Assembly (NCBI GenBank): GCA_020631735.1 | Contig: CM036197.1 | Span: forward strand, 48,097,880-48,161,879 | Source: Saccharum officinarum | Taxonomy: Eukaryota; Streptophyta; Magnoliopsida; Poales; Poaceae | Length of the DNA stretch: 64,000 nt | Reading direction: 5' to 3' | Shown here: positions 1 to 11,912 of the stretch, piece by piece | How positions within the stretch are numbered: the first letter of the stretch is position 1 | Layout of the letters: the number at the start of each line of letters is the position of its first letter | Position numbers and translations under genes: made by a program | The notes under the pieces: generated by a model | Told to the model about the DNA's origin: nothing | Seen by the model: only the letters and a program-made list of their open reading frames with translations | Database searches by the model: none

Positions 1-109
1 TAAGGGTGTTAGTCCGAACACTTGTAGCTGTAACAGGGATATGAAAACAACACTTTGAACTGTCCCAAAATCAATGTTAGTGCTTTGGCTGCCGCTTCTC
101 AAATCAAGT

Positions 110-290
110 TAGGGCACTTGCAATGGCCGACTCATAAGCTAGCTCTAAGTTTTTTTTATATATATATATATTTTAATAGAAGAGAAGGAAAGCTAGCTCT
201 TTCAAGAGCTAGACTCATACATACATTTCAAGATCATGTGAGAGTGTTATGTGGGTCTAATTATACTATAAGCCATTGCTAAAAGCTGAC
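110..290. mobile_element. Possible small MITE
   Basis: The left side reads CTTGCAATGGCCGACTCATA. The right side, when reversed, gives a related TTAGCAATGGCTTATA. Between them lies an AT-rich core with a TA run. This is the layout of a short foldback MITE. I see no clean target-site duplication, so the boundaries are approximate. Confidence 0.3.
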
Positions 291-2054
291 ACTATTAGAG
301 AGGTTGGCTTAGAGCTAGTAACTGACTTATACTGCCCTTATGTTGACATGTTTTAGTGGTGCCTCTACCTCCCTCGAAGCATACACACATTTCATTGATT
401 GATTATGAAATCCTTTTCTGTTCAAACCTGCCTCCGAAGGCCCAACTGACTTTTGTATGAGCAACAACATGCGGGTCATGCTCATGTAGCAATAATACGC
501 AGAACAGGCAACATAGACTCTTTTTTTTTGCAACTTGGCAACATAGACTTTGTCACTTCGATTTAGGCAAGAGACTTCAATTCATCCTTCACTCCTATTG
601 CTATGTTAAGAGATTTCATCCTTCGGTTATTGGGTCATCGATAACGAAAGTGAGCGGCACATTCTTCTGGGGACTACATTTACTAGCGCCGGGCCACCCG
701 CTGCCTCGCCTGGGTGCTGCAGCCAACACCTCCGGCTGCAGAGTGCAGACCCGCGCCCGACTGATTCCGTGCCTATCGACGCAACCGCCGCTGCAGTGCA
801 TTGTTGCAGCCCAACACGCTTCGCCTTGCGGCTTGCGCCCCCGGCCGCCACCGCGCCAGCCTCGGCCCCTGGCCGCCGTCTCTGGATGTTCTGTGTTCTC
901 TGACTCGAGCTGCCGCGGCCCGTGGGGACAGGAGCAAAAATAACTAACTACCCCGTACCCTCCCTAGCTGCAATAAAGAAATTCAAACAGATCCACGGAA
1001 AACCACAGAAGAGAAGAACAAAGAACCGGCGAAGATTACAGGGATAAAAAAAAGAAGAGGAAAGCAGAACAAGATTTTTCAAAGGAAATGGTGTTAATAT
1101 GTTGGATTTTGTCTTATCTTCAGCTCATCTCCTTTGCTCTATGTATTGCCTGGTACTTAAAATTGGGTTTAGGCTGTAATAAAAAAATGCCCATCCCCTG
1201 ATCCTTGTGATTGGGTTTATGGAGACGTGTAATTGTGTAAATGACGATCTATGGAGAAGTCATTGAATTTATTAAAAAAAAATTGAAACTCAAAACAGAT
1301 TCCCAATTGCATAGAAATAATAAACTTTGCTAGAAAAAATGCAACAGGATACAAGGTATAAAAAGTGCAGTATATAGTTATAGATAAGGAAATTGCACTT
1401 TTCAATTAGTGCAGTTAATTAATAGAATTTTAAAGTGCAATTATACCACTATACTACCAGTGGACAATGTTCCTTAGAAACTAAGCATCTGACTATGTAG
1501 ACTCAGTACTAGACAACTCACCGGAAAAAGTTGATGGCATCTCAACGCAAGAAGGTACAGAAGAATCCCTAGCGTAGATGTGCCGAGAGCAAGAAAAAAT
1601 GGCTCCTATTTAATAAGTTGCCCCTATTTTGTTTTTCCCCAGACCATGTGATTTGTATGTGACTCACAAGTACTAGACAACTCATCAAACTAACCATGGT
1701 TTCAACTAGAGCTTAAACAGTTGATTTGTATGTGTCGCAACATGTTTGAGATCACTACAGAGAAATATTATGGTTTCATCTTTACAATGCAATACGTGTG
1801 TGACACTACACTGCCATTGAACCAGGTTGAGTTCCTTGATCATACAAAGGTTCTTCATACTTGACAAGCTAAACACGAACAGACTCAAATCACATAACAA
1901 AATTTCCTAGTGTTTCAATGCAATGTTCACAAACGACAAGTCCCAATTATTCATAAACTTAGTACTACACTATGCAACTCCAATACCACCATACCATGTA
2001 ACGTCAACAAAACTAACTAGAGTTTGCAAGGCTAATCCATCTTTAGGGCATATA
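291..2054. other. Intergenic region without a recognisable gene
   Basis: Mostly AT-rich sequence with no long or conserved frame. A GC-rich patch at about 650-945 has overlapping open frames on both strands, but none shows a known domain, and overlapping frames on both strands are expected from high GC alone. It could be a decayed exon. I see no other structure. Confidence 0.4.
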
Positions 2055-2064
2055 GTTTGAAGAA

Positions 2065-2599
2065 GGAAAAAGTCCATATTACTCCCTCCAAGTTTGGCCT
2101 ATATCCAAATAACCTCCCAAACTAACGTTTGGTTCAATTTACTCTCTCCAACTATTTAAGTTGGTCCAACCAATACCTTAAAGGGATTTTTCTTTTTTTT
2201 TGTTTCTCTATGTACAAATTATATTTTAGTTTCAAATTTTGTGAGGTGATAGAGGACATTGTATTTTGTGTTAGAAAAATGCACTATGAAATTTTCATCA
2301 TTATGTTTTATACAATATTGTATCTCTAGTGTTAATTTATTATTAAATTTCCTAAGCTATCAAAATGGTGGCAAAAAGTTAAGATATATTTTTCTAACAT
2401 AACTTATGATGTTCTCTATCATATCACAAAAGTTGATATTCAGACTCAACTAATACGTGGAAAATAAAAAAAAAGCAAATCATGTTAAGGAGTAAACTAG
2501 ACCAACTGTAATTTGGAGGGAGTAAATTGAACCAAATGTAAGTTTAGGGGGTAATATGGACATATGCCAAACTTGAGGAGAGTAATTTGGATCTTTTCC
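2065..2599. mobile_element. Mutator-type MITE with about 95-bp inverted ends
   Basis: The left end starts GGAAAAAGTCCATATTACTC and the right end, reversed, starts GGAAAAGATCCAAATTACTC. The similarity continues for about 95 bp at each end, with motifs for CCTCCAAGTTTGGC and TTTGGTTCAATTTACTC on both arms. The flanks carry the same 9-10 bp, GTTTGAAGA(A), at 2055-2064 and 2600-2609. A 9-bp duplication plus long inverted ends is the signature of Mutator-like elements. The 340-bp core is AT-rich and non-coding, so the element is non-autonomous. Confidence 0.8.
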
Positions 2600-2609
2600 G
2601 TTTGAAGAA

Positions 2610-3540
2610 ACTTGGCTATAATGCACAACTCCAGATTGTCAAATGATGGTTGCAAAAGACTAGAATATGGATTGCAAGTTTGCAAATCCAGAATTTTAAG
2701 CACAATTCCTTAGATTTCCATACAGTTCCTGCTGGTACAAACAATCAACATGTTAATTTGGACCAAACTGAAACACAAATCATGATCAAATTCTAAATTC
2801 ACTATCCAGCTCCATTTTGAGCTAGTGGACACAAACTGTTAATATGCTAAATAGACAAACCACAACACGTCTTCAACAGTTCTTAACTGAATGTTGCCTT
2901 GATCAGAATATGTCCCAGCCTCCAATATAGGCTTACAGCTGCAAAACTTATATCCACTATTGACCCTGCTGGGAACAAGGGCTATTCCAACTATATTTCA
3001 AGAAAGATGGTAACTAGATGCTTGTTCAATAACATGACTGATAAAAAATCGGTGAACACAAATAATATCTTGTGCTTGTTCATAAACAGTTTGAAGTTGG
3101 TATTTGGCTTAAGAGGAACAAAGCGCCATGGCATACAGTTAAATAGCAAGAACGACATCCCTTGACTTAATCAATTCATAAATCATCATGCAGTACATAG
3201 TTTTTAAATTCATTTTTCTACTTTATCTGCCACTACTAGCTAGGCTGTTAGCACTGATGCATTGATTATAAACACATGGTTATGTACAGGTACATATCTG
3301 TCGCAAGCAGTCTGAAATTGCAACTGAGAATAGATTTGAATTTAAGGTGTCAATTGTTGATTAATTGGAAAATCCAATTTAGACTAAAGTTACAGCAAAA
3401 ACTTTATACTAAAGCGTACCATATTATATGTTCACTGTGTAGATCTACTCATGTGGAGTCTAACAAAATTAGATTTTCTATTTTATGATTTTTCTGTGAT
3501 TTACTATAATTTTTTAAATATTCAGCGAAAATAAATAAAA
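2610..3540. other. Intergenic AT-rich region, no gene seen
   Basis: Several short open frames of 60-90 residues occur but have no recognisable motif, codon bias or splice structure. I treat them as chance frames. Confidence 0.4.
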
Positions 3541-3589
3541 AAGACAAAACCGCTATCACTGTAGCAAACCTGTTGTTACTGTAGCAAAA

Positions 3590-3721
3590 CCGCCGTCGAA
3601 ATCCGCCCAGAGGGTAAAATAGACGGTTTTGGATAGTTCAGGGGGTAAATTAGACCGTTTCATAGTTCAGAGGGTTATGTGTTCCAGGGTCCATAGTTTA
3701 GGGGGTTATTTAGACTTTTTC
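3590..3721. repeat. Dispersed grass repeat with short internal periodicity
   Basis: Phrases of the form 'agttcagggggtaaattagac' recur at about 30-40 bp spacing (near 3640, 3665 and 3695) and finish with TTTAGACTTTTTCC. The ending resembles the inverted end of the MITE at 2065-2599, whose outer end is GGAAAAAGTCC. It may be a one-ended remnant of a related Mutator-type element. No matching left end was found. Confidence 0.45.
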
Positions 3722-3769
3722 CATTCAGAAATTGTACCATGCAGTAGAGAGGTAAATCAATTGAGATCC

Positions 3770-4270
3770 CCTAGCTGCACCTCGGCCGCTCACGCATCCA
3801 TCAGCTCACCGTTCACCTGCAGGAGATCGGCGTGCAGGGTAGCCCTGTCATCCTTCTAGCGGAGGAGCGATAACCCAACTGCAGCCAGGGCCTCGCCAAT
3901 GTCCTGAACGCAAAGGAGGTGGCATCCCTGAAGGTGATTGCCGGCCTGGAGGAGCTGCCTGGCCAGCGGCGCTAGAACGATGCGAGGGAGGCGGTGACGG
4001 CGATCGGCACAACGGCTGCGCCCGTAGCGGAAGTGCGTGGCGGCGAAGGAGTTGCGAACGCCGCGGACGGAGGGGCCGGTGGGAAAGGCGTTGCGGCAGG
4101 GTCCCGAGGCGGAGGCGTGGCCGACGATGGGGACAGAGGGGCCGATGGTGAGGGCGGCGCGGCCGTTGCGGAGGGGTCCCGAGGCGGAGGCACGGCCAAG
4201 GACGGGGACGGAGGTGTGAAAATGGTTGAACGTGTTGCCTTCTCAGGCTTAGCCAGAAAGAGCCCCTAGA
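3770..4270 (+). other. GC-rich low-complexity patch, possible gene fragment
   Basis: This stretch changes sharply from AT-rich to GC-rich. A plus-strand frame at 3994-4269 would encode about 91 residues dominated by Gly, Ala and Asp. It comes largely from an imperfect duplication of about 70 bp around GGTCCCGAGGCGGAGGC (4099 and 4165). The preceding part, with an in-frame phrase LNAKEVASLKVIAGLEEL (about 3907-3960), looks more like real coding sequence but has stops on both sides. No family was recognised. It may be a decayed or captured exon. Confidence 0.3.
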
Positions 4271-4599
4271 GTGGTTTTACAATCCTGTACAACAAGCTCA
4301 TCTAACATATCTCTGTCCAATCTAACTTGTAACACAAGTTTATAACAAACTAGGGGATATCCCAAGTCTACAACTTGTGCGTCAGCAACAACTGCACATA
4401 AGACTAATACGTACTTCTCAATGTTGTTTTTGATGATGATTGAATGATTGTTTTTTTTTTTGAGGAATCATGATTGATTGATTGACATTTTGAGAGTTCG
4501 GTTATTGTGAGAAATTGAGATTTTGGTGAACGGCCGTATTGATTTGAGAACTAATGGCAAAAGAGATTCAATTTTTCAGTGGACACCTCTTAGCTTCGG

Positions 4600-4716
4600 G
4601 GGTGTTCGTTGCCGCTCCAGCCTGCTCCAACAATTAATGGCAGCTGAACAGAACATGTTCTTGTTTCTGGCTTTTTAATGAACCAGTAGGATGTTCAGGC
4701 GCAAGCGGACCATCGA
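4600..4716. mobile_element. hAT-like MITE remnant
   Basis: The sequence opens with GGGGTGTTCGTTGCCGCTCC and closes with GTTCAGGCGCAAGCGGACC, two ends that resemble each other in inverted orientation. Very similar 'gttcgct...agcgaac' elements are common in grasses. No clean duplication was found. Confidence 0.4.
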
Positions 4717-4920
4717 TCTATATACGTTACTAATATTCAGTAATCTGATTCCTAGTATACATTGGCAACGCGTTCGGTAATAGTGCCGGTGTGCTGTGTG
4801 CAACAACAAAATTGGCAAAACATAGTGCTTCTAGATTGACACGCTAAATTGAATTGTTTTTCTACACTCGAGTCTTAATCTATAATACCATTTGTCATAC
4901 TGAGAATTTACATCAACAAA

Positions 4921-4940
4921 TTGACGTAAATTTACGTCAA
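4921..4940. promoter_or_regulatory. Perfect 20-bp palindrome with two ACGT cores
   Basis: TTGACGTAAATTTACGTCAA is its own reverse complement and contains two TGACGT half-sites of the type bound by plant bZIP factors. It also sits between two copies of CAACAAATTGAC. No gene starts close by, so a regulatory role is only a possibility. Confidence 0.3.
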
Positions 4941-5733
4941 CAAATTGACAAAGCCATAATTTGATTCGGCGCGCGCTTGGTTCCCCATCGAGGCACGGCA
5001 TACGGCGGCACTACAAGTGCTATTAGCTCCTACCGTTGAAGCCTTGGCAGCTTGTGGTGTTAGACTAGACTTGGGAAGGAACAAGACAGAGCCGGAACAT
5101 ATAGGAAAAGTGTTTCAGAGTTTAGATACAAAAAATTTCTCATGCCCCATGTCACAGCGCCTCCTACTCATTCTGTGCCAGTAACCTTAGCACTAGGCCG
5201 GCGAGGCCTTTTGGCCCGCATCACAGGAGAGCTGGCGAGGACAATAGCGCTGCTTCCAATGCCGGGAGATCCACAGTAGGTGTAGCCGCTCTGACATGCG
5301 GCTACACCCTACAGGTTCATCTGCTGGTGGCTGCACCTTGCCTGGCGGCAATTTGCGTCTCATGAGAGGCTTGGCCGCTGGGCAACTTCGGCAGTAAGGT
5401 GGTTGTCCATTGCACTGGTACGTTGCTACTGGTCAGTGCTCATTGGGGTTCCTTAGCAGCTACTACATGTTAATAATGGAAGCACCATATATAGTTTAGA
5501 GCGAGGTAGCATGCGTGCAGTTCCCAACCTTTTGTTCTGAGAATTCAGAACACAAAAATTGATTTGGTAATCTCAAAGATAAGCAACAAATGTACTTGGC
5601 TATACTTCTTGTTCGCTTCTAATTTGTAAAGGCCGTGTACTTTTGCTAACATTTACCTGCATTTGTTCTTGCTTTTTGCTACTGAAACTTTTACTTGTGG
5701 CTGTTTGATTGTGTAATCGTGTCTATAAGTTCG

Positions 5734-5861
5734 TGTACTTGTGATCTAGCACTTTCATATGCTACTTTGAACTTGAGAAGTTGAGATCTGAGAACCTAGT
5801 ACTTGTGATTTAGCACTTCTATACGTTACTTGTTAACTTGAGAAGTTAAGATTTGAGAACC
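5734..5861. repeat. Two-copy tandem repeat of about 64 bp
   Basis: The segment from 'gtacttgtgatctagcac' to 'gagatctgagaaccta' is followed directly by a second copy ('gtacttgtgatttagcac' to 'aagatttgagaaccta') with scattered differences. It is non-coding. Confidence 0.75.
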
Positions 5862-5875
5862 TATGGAGTTTAAGC

Positions 5876-6111
5876 TTTGCATAAGTTGAGGGTGAACAAG
5901 AAGGTGGGGATTATTCTGAAATTGGACTTTGAGAAGGCTTATGACAAGGTTAATTGAGGTTTTCTAAGAGGTGTGTTGAGGAGGAAGAATTTTGATGAAA
6001 GATGAATAGGTGGATTATGAAAGCAGTCCAAGGAAGAAAGGTGGCAGTGAATCTGAATGGGGAATTGGGCAACTATACTTCATAAGTTATAAGGGTTTGA
6101 GACAAGGGGAC
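5876..6111 (+). pseudogene. LINE reverse transcriptase fragment, left part
   Basis: The plus strand encodes LRVNKKVGIILKLDFEKAYD followed by KV and a stop. This is the reverse transcriptase segment of plant non-LTR elements around the first catalytic Asp (FEKAYDKV). Further on, in shifted frames, come VNLNGELGNY and GLRQGD. The fragment stops exactly within the conserved RQGDP motif because a gypsy element inserted there. The rest resumes at 27125. Upstream endonuclease and palm sequence is missing, so the fragment was already partial. Several stops and frameshifts show it is dead. Confidence 0.85.
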
Positions 6112-6864
6112 TGTCGTGGGGTCGGACCGCGACAAGCATAGTTGTTTGAGTAGGTGTTTGAGTACGGGTCTTCGGTGGCTTGGGTGGACTCAAGAACACA
6201 AGAATCACAGAGGATACAACAATTTATTCTGGTTCGGGCCAATCGATGCCCTACGTCCAACAGCTAATGATCCTTATACTCAAAAGCACCCAAAATCGAA
6301 GGGTTACAACAGAGAGTAAAGAGAGGTTTGGTAGGGGGTTAGCTTAGTGCTAATCCTAAGGTTGCCTCGCCGCTGGTGGAGCCTTTTCCTCGTTAGAGAG
6401 GAGGAAGACGACATGATATAGTGGAGGAGCTCTTGGTGCCCCTCTCTAGGTTGCCCTGACCTCGGTGCTGAGCAGGAGCGGATGGAATGGAATAGAATGA
6501 TCTGTCTTGGATCGTCCTCTCCCCTCTAGGTCCGACCTTATCCCTTATATAATGAGATAAGTCGGGTACATGGCAGTTTGGGGAATGAGTCTACGGTCTA
6601 CATGCGCCGGAGTCTATGAGGGTCTTGCAGTGGCACTCTGTGGACCGTGGCAGTGTCGTGGAGCCGAAGAAGCCTTGGGCGTCGTTCGGCTGCTCTGTTC
6701 TGACACTCTACGTGTCAGGCTGTGTCAGCTTGGACCGGCCTCCCCTAGGTGGATCTTTTGGAGTCTTCCTAGTGGCGAAGGAGGTCGGCTCCAGGGGCTA
6801 ACGTGCGGGCCTAGGAGCCACCCAGCCCCTAGAGTCCAAGGGAAGGTTGTCTTCTTGTGTCACG
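6112..6864 (-). repeat. Zeon-like LTR (element 3' LTR), first part
   Basis: This aligns with 26072-26850, including the shared phrase 'atgccctacgtcca', the GGAATGG run, and 'cttgtcttcttgtgt'. It is broken at TCACG (6860-6864) by the inner element and continues at 21708. Its outer end differs noticeably from the other LTR, showing age. Confidence 0.9.
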
Positions 6865-9800
6865 TGTAACAGAACCGTCCAAATTATAAGAGCACAAGTA
6901 CAAAAACAATCACCGAAGTGATCAAATTCTCGCACTTGAACCCATATAACTCCGGTAGTCCAATAAAATCACGAGGGATTTCAAACCAACCAACATACAA
7001 GCCAAGATTATAGTGATTCAACATAACAAGTCACATGTTACAACCATTTTACAAGTAAATCAATTTACATCGGAGTTCAACATAGTTATTACAAATTAAC
7101 TTGAAAAGTAGCGGAAGCAAAGTAATTTGAAACTAACAATTCTCTAATTTCAAATACATGCCAGTACCAAGGTCGACTTCTAACAAAAGCATTAGAGACA
7201 AGATAAATAAGAAGGATCATGCCCGTGATCACGCTCCGCCTCTACGGCAGGAGCCAACCAACTCTTGCAGTCGCCATGATACATCACAACCTGCAACAAG
7301 TGGGGATAAAACCCTGAGTACGACAAAGTACTCAGCTAGACTTACCCGTCAGAAACCAAAAATAAGGTGACACCAAGGATCATGCAAGGCTGATATAAAG
7401 TGGGGCTAGCTTGACAACATTTTGCATAAAAGCTTAATATATATGATCAATCATTAATGCTTAAGCATCAAGTTAATTATCATTAACCTATCATCTATAT
7501 TAGAACCTGTACTAGAGCACTCACTTTATTAGGAGCAAACAATATTAACCATAGCAGGTATAAATTGAGGCAACCTTTCCATCGTGATCCAATTAACCAT
7601 CAGTTCAATTTAATTGAATCTACGTTGCCGCTGCTCAAGTCAAGTGCTCACTAACCGGGAGCGACGGCGATTCGAATCGAATTCCTATCCAGCTGGAGGG
7701 GTATTTCTAACACTCACCGAGTCACGCCTGGCGAGGGCTGCTCAGGTCACCTTTGGTACAGTTCAGGAGCCACGGGTCCGAATGATGTCGCGACCCCAAG
7801 GGCGACACTCTGCCAGGTGATAGGGACTCTAACCCCCCTTGGTCTCACGCCAATGTCCCCAAGCACATCCTTTCTCTCCTCCAAGAAGCAACCTACCATT
7901 CGATTCCCGGCCTGAACTGTATTACTCGGCTTCGCGGTCGGAACGACTTATCCGGCCAACTAAGTGTTAGACTGCGTTCAACATGACTCAAGGACGTACA
8001 GCGAATCGGTCCTTAAACGACTCAGACGGGGATAGATTCACACCCAAGACCTCCATGCCTTGTTGCTTCACTATCGTCATCCCGCCCGGTCTCATTTCAT
8101 TTTATTAACACATGGTTCCATTCCACGATAGCAAATATAGCCAACCGTGCCATATATGAATATCCCTATATCTCGCAGGTGACAGGAAATCACCTGACTT
8201 CTACCGCTTAAAGCAGGGCTAAGCATCTACTCGATCCTAGTCTATGTAGGATTCAAGGATTCATATATCTGGACAAGGAATGATATAATACAGCAAGAGT
8301 TTCCAACCAACTCCTATCACTTAATGCAACAATACTTATAACATATATAGAATTAATTGCTTTGAAGATAGGAGGCTTATAATGCTCCGGGGCTTGCCTG
8401 GGATCCGACTCAAGTTAGAGTATGTCAGATGAATTCACTTGGCGAGCATCTCTCAAACTATCACTTGTCCGGTCCTTCTATCTTCGGGATAGATCCACCA
8501 AACACCGTCTTCGGGTTTGGCTCCACAACAGGTTCTTCACGTGCTTCAGCTAGCGTACCTAAATGAGATGCAAGATGCAAGTGTATGAATATAAAAAGGA
8601 ATGCAATAGGTGATGCATCACACACTAAACAAGGCAAGTACAAGGTTACGCTAAATACACATATGCACTTCACATTGCTCAAATAAACATCACATCACCT
8701 ATTAAGCTAAGATAGCAAGGGAAGCAATACCAAACATAACTCAAGATTTACAAAGCCTCAGGTGTACTAACTTAATCACCAAATACATGAATCACACTTA
8801 GCAATACGCAAGCAAAGTAACCAAGCAATCATGTATTTTCAACAATCCTGGACATTTATGCAGTAGCTGAGTAAATCAATCATATCTGAAGTTCTACAAA
8901 TCCAAATGACTTGCAAGAAGACATCCCAGAAAGCTTATGAAATTGTCCACATTTCATTTACAAACATCTAAACCTGATTCTAACATTTACCAGGTCGAAA
9001 TACAGAAGGTACAGAATCTGTCCTGGAAGGACAGAGAGCAACATAAATCTGAACTCAACTTAGAACAGCTGTAGTTTCTAAACCATATGGCCAAATGCCA
9101 CCAAAATTTAACAGCAGCTAGATACATAAATTATCTACAACTTTTGTATAAACAAGTTTCACAACAAAGCACATTATCATGAAGAATTTTGCTAAGTTAC
9201 CAGATCTATCTAGAAACTTCATTTGCAAGAAATAATTATTAACTTATGTTGCAAACATATAATTGGACAAAACCAACTTTACCAACATGTCACACATGAA
9301 TAATGAACACCAGAAAACCTAGTGTCCATTCCTAAATAATTTCTTTTAATGCATTTTCTTAATTTATTTAGATAATTAGGTGGAATTATGAACACCTACC
9401 AAAAGTGCACAATAAATTCTACCAAAATTACAGTGGCCTACATATGCTCCCAAAAGTCTACTGTCCAAATTTGAAACCATTTGGACATATATAACAACCT
9501 CTATGAAAAAGACAAATGGCTATAGCAATAAATCATATGAGAGCAAGTTAATTCCAAAACTCCATATTTTCTGTGAACACAAGGCCATATTATGAATCAA
9601 TATGATAGAGAAACATCATACTAAGGTAATGAAACAACATTTTCTATTTTATCATTTATATATTATTTATAAGCTATTTAGTAAGCCATAAACAAGTTAA
9701 CTCAATAACTTGAGCATACAGTAAGCAATGACCATGAAATTTATATCACAGTACATCTATAGCATGACAATCCTACCATAAAAATTTCACATCAATTGGA

Positions 9801-11874
9801 GCACCACAACTCAAGATATAAAAATAACAAGGAAAATAAACATTTATTTTCCATTTAACAAGATCTAGGTAAAACATCCTGAAACCCAGAAACAACCTAT
9901 AAGTTTTATATTTTTCTTAGACAGTGCATATTACTAGAAGACCAACAAAATTGGAATCACTAATTTTGGACTTCTAAAACTCCAGATATTGATGAAAGCA
10001 AGTTAATCCCTTTCAAAAACCACTTTTCACTAATGAATTTCTACAGCACAAACACATGCATGCATGGCACAACCGATTACCCTAACATGCAGAGCACTTC
10101 ACCAGGATTCCAACAAAACAAATTGCACAATTTTTGGAGCTACCAAATATGAGATATAGATTTTACAAGATAAAAGAAAATCTGTAGATTTGATGTGGTA
10201 TTGCTCTTTTAGGTGGGGCCCACTCGTCATAGGAACAACCATGTTCTTCTTCACAGAGACAACCGGACGTCTTCTTCTTCTCAAACGGTCGGAGCAGAGG
10301 ACCGGTCGGGGCCGGCCGGTCGCTGGTGACCTGGTGGCCAGGGACGCCTAGGGCAGGGCTGTGCGGGTCGGAGGAGCCACACCGCACACGCAGGCGCGGT
10401 GTCTCGCTGCCGGTCGCCCGTGGCTGCTCAGCCACGCGAAGCAGGCGGCAGGACGGTGGCGTTGACGACAGCGACAGCGCACAGACGAACCCGGCGGTTA
10501 GGGCTTCGGTGCGCGCGTTCAGGGCATGGAGAGGATGCCATGGAGCTCCTGGTTAGGGCAGAGGCGGTTCAAGGGAGGGAGCAGCAGCGGCGCAGCAGCT
10601 CTGCTCGCCGGCAGCCATGGTGGGCGCGCTCTAGAGCGGCGGTCGAGAGCGGAAGAGCGAAGGAGTGCGGCAGAGAGGTGAGGAAAGGGCGAGGAGGAGA
10701 TGGGGAGCTCGGCCTCGACCTCTGCTAGTGACCTAGGGCGCAGCACACGCGGCAGGGAGGAGCAACAATGGTGGGGCGCGCACTCCTGCATGCTTGCCAC
10801 GCCCAGGACACACGGCACCCTTTTAGGCATTCCACCGAGCACGTGGCGGGCGACAATGTGGCCGGTGTGGGAGCTGATTTTGGGCCACTTCCGGGCCAAC
10901 TTAGTCGATGGGCCTAAAACAAAGTTTGATCTACAGATAATACTCTCCAACTTTGATGAAGGTAGCTCGGCCTGTAGAGCAATAGATCAGCGGGTAATTA
11001 GTCCCCAATATGGCAATGTCAACGTTTTGAAAATGGTCACGGAAACTCGCCTTCGGAGGTCAAAACTCGGTCAAACTCAGTGCAACTTTTTGCATGCTCT
11101 TCTCCATAATATAACCTTCAACTTTTATTTTTAGACCAACTCAAGTTGCTTAACAAATTTTGGAGAACGCGGAATGCCAATGTCGAAGACACTGAAATCG
11201 GGGCGTTAAAATGGCTAAGTGCTGAAATCAGCCCTAAAACTGACTTGTGAGCCCTGTTTGAGCATGTTTCACACATTTTCATGACTTGACTCTTAAATAA
11301 AGTTTGTTCCTTATAAAATTCTCTACGACTTTGTCAAAGGGTGCATAGTCATGCAAAGCTCCTAAGTCACACTTTTGAAATGGTCAAACCAAAGGGCTCC
11401 AGGGTCCATACATGGTCAACCACCAATTAGAAGCATATTTAGGCAAAATGATCAACATGAACATTGTTCCATTAAGTGTCCTAAGTGTAGTTAAGGTCTT
11501 GTAGAGTTCATCTAGAGTCATTTGGACAAGTTTGCAAGGTTTGGTTGATGATCTATAGTTCCATTAACTTAATGGACAGATTCCAATAGGAATGGAACTT
11601 ATCATTTCATGTGACTTTTTGATTCCAAACTTTACGAAACTTTTCCAGGGATCAATATAGATAGTTATTGATGTGAGACATGTGAATATACTTTGATAAC
11701 AAACCCAAGCATATATCTTTTAATTGAGCCTATATGTAAGCAAGGGTGCAACATCCAAGTTTCGATTAGGGTTTACTTCCATAGGTTTGACTTGGCATTG
11801 TCATCTCCACTTAATCTGTCATGTTTAAGCTCAAACCCACTACTTAGTGAATGATAAACACCTGGGGTGTTACA
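6865..11874 (-). repeat. Left 5010-bp LTR (3' LTR of the inner element)
   Basis: Starts TGTAACAGAACC and ends GGGGTGTTACA on the plus strand. It contains an AT-rich main part and a GC-rich island at about 10200-10760. That island gives overlapping open frames on both strands (up to 144 residues) that are repeated unchanged in the other LTR. They are more likely a promoter or leader region than genes. The GC island resembles the transcribed leader part seen in long chromovirus LTRs. Confidence 0.93.
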
Positions 11875-11912
11875 GCCCTCCCCCCTTAAAAGAATCGCGT
11901 CCCGAGATTTGG
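11875..11912 (-). other. Polypurine tract and pol C-terminal remnant
   Basis: On the minus strand, codons at 11912-11886 read PNLGTRFF followed by a stop. A purine run AAGGGGGGAGGGC then leads straight into the LTR. A similar short tail just before the polypurine tract ends the polyprotein of many grass chromoviruses. I infer that the stretch was kept because it overlaps the primer tract needed for plus-strand synthesis, while the rest of pol was lost. Confidence 0.7.

Noticed and set aside
10163..11134. Open frames of 76-144 residues on both strands in the GC island, repeated at 19990-20961
   Set aside because: They lie wholly inside the 5-kb LTRs, overlap on both strands and contain no domain; GC content explains them.
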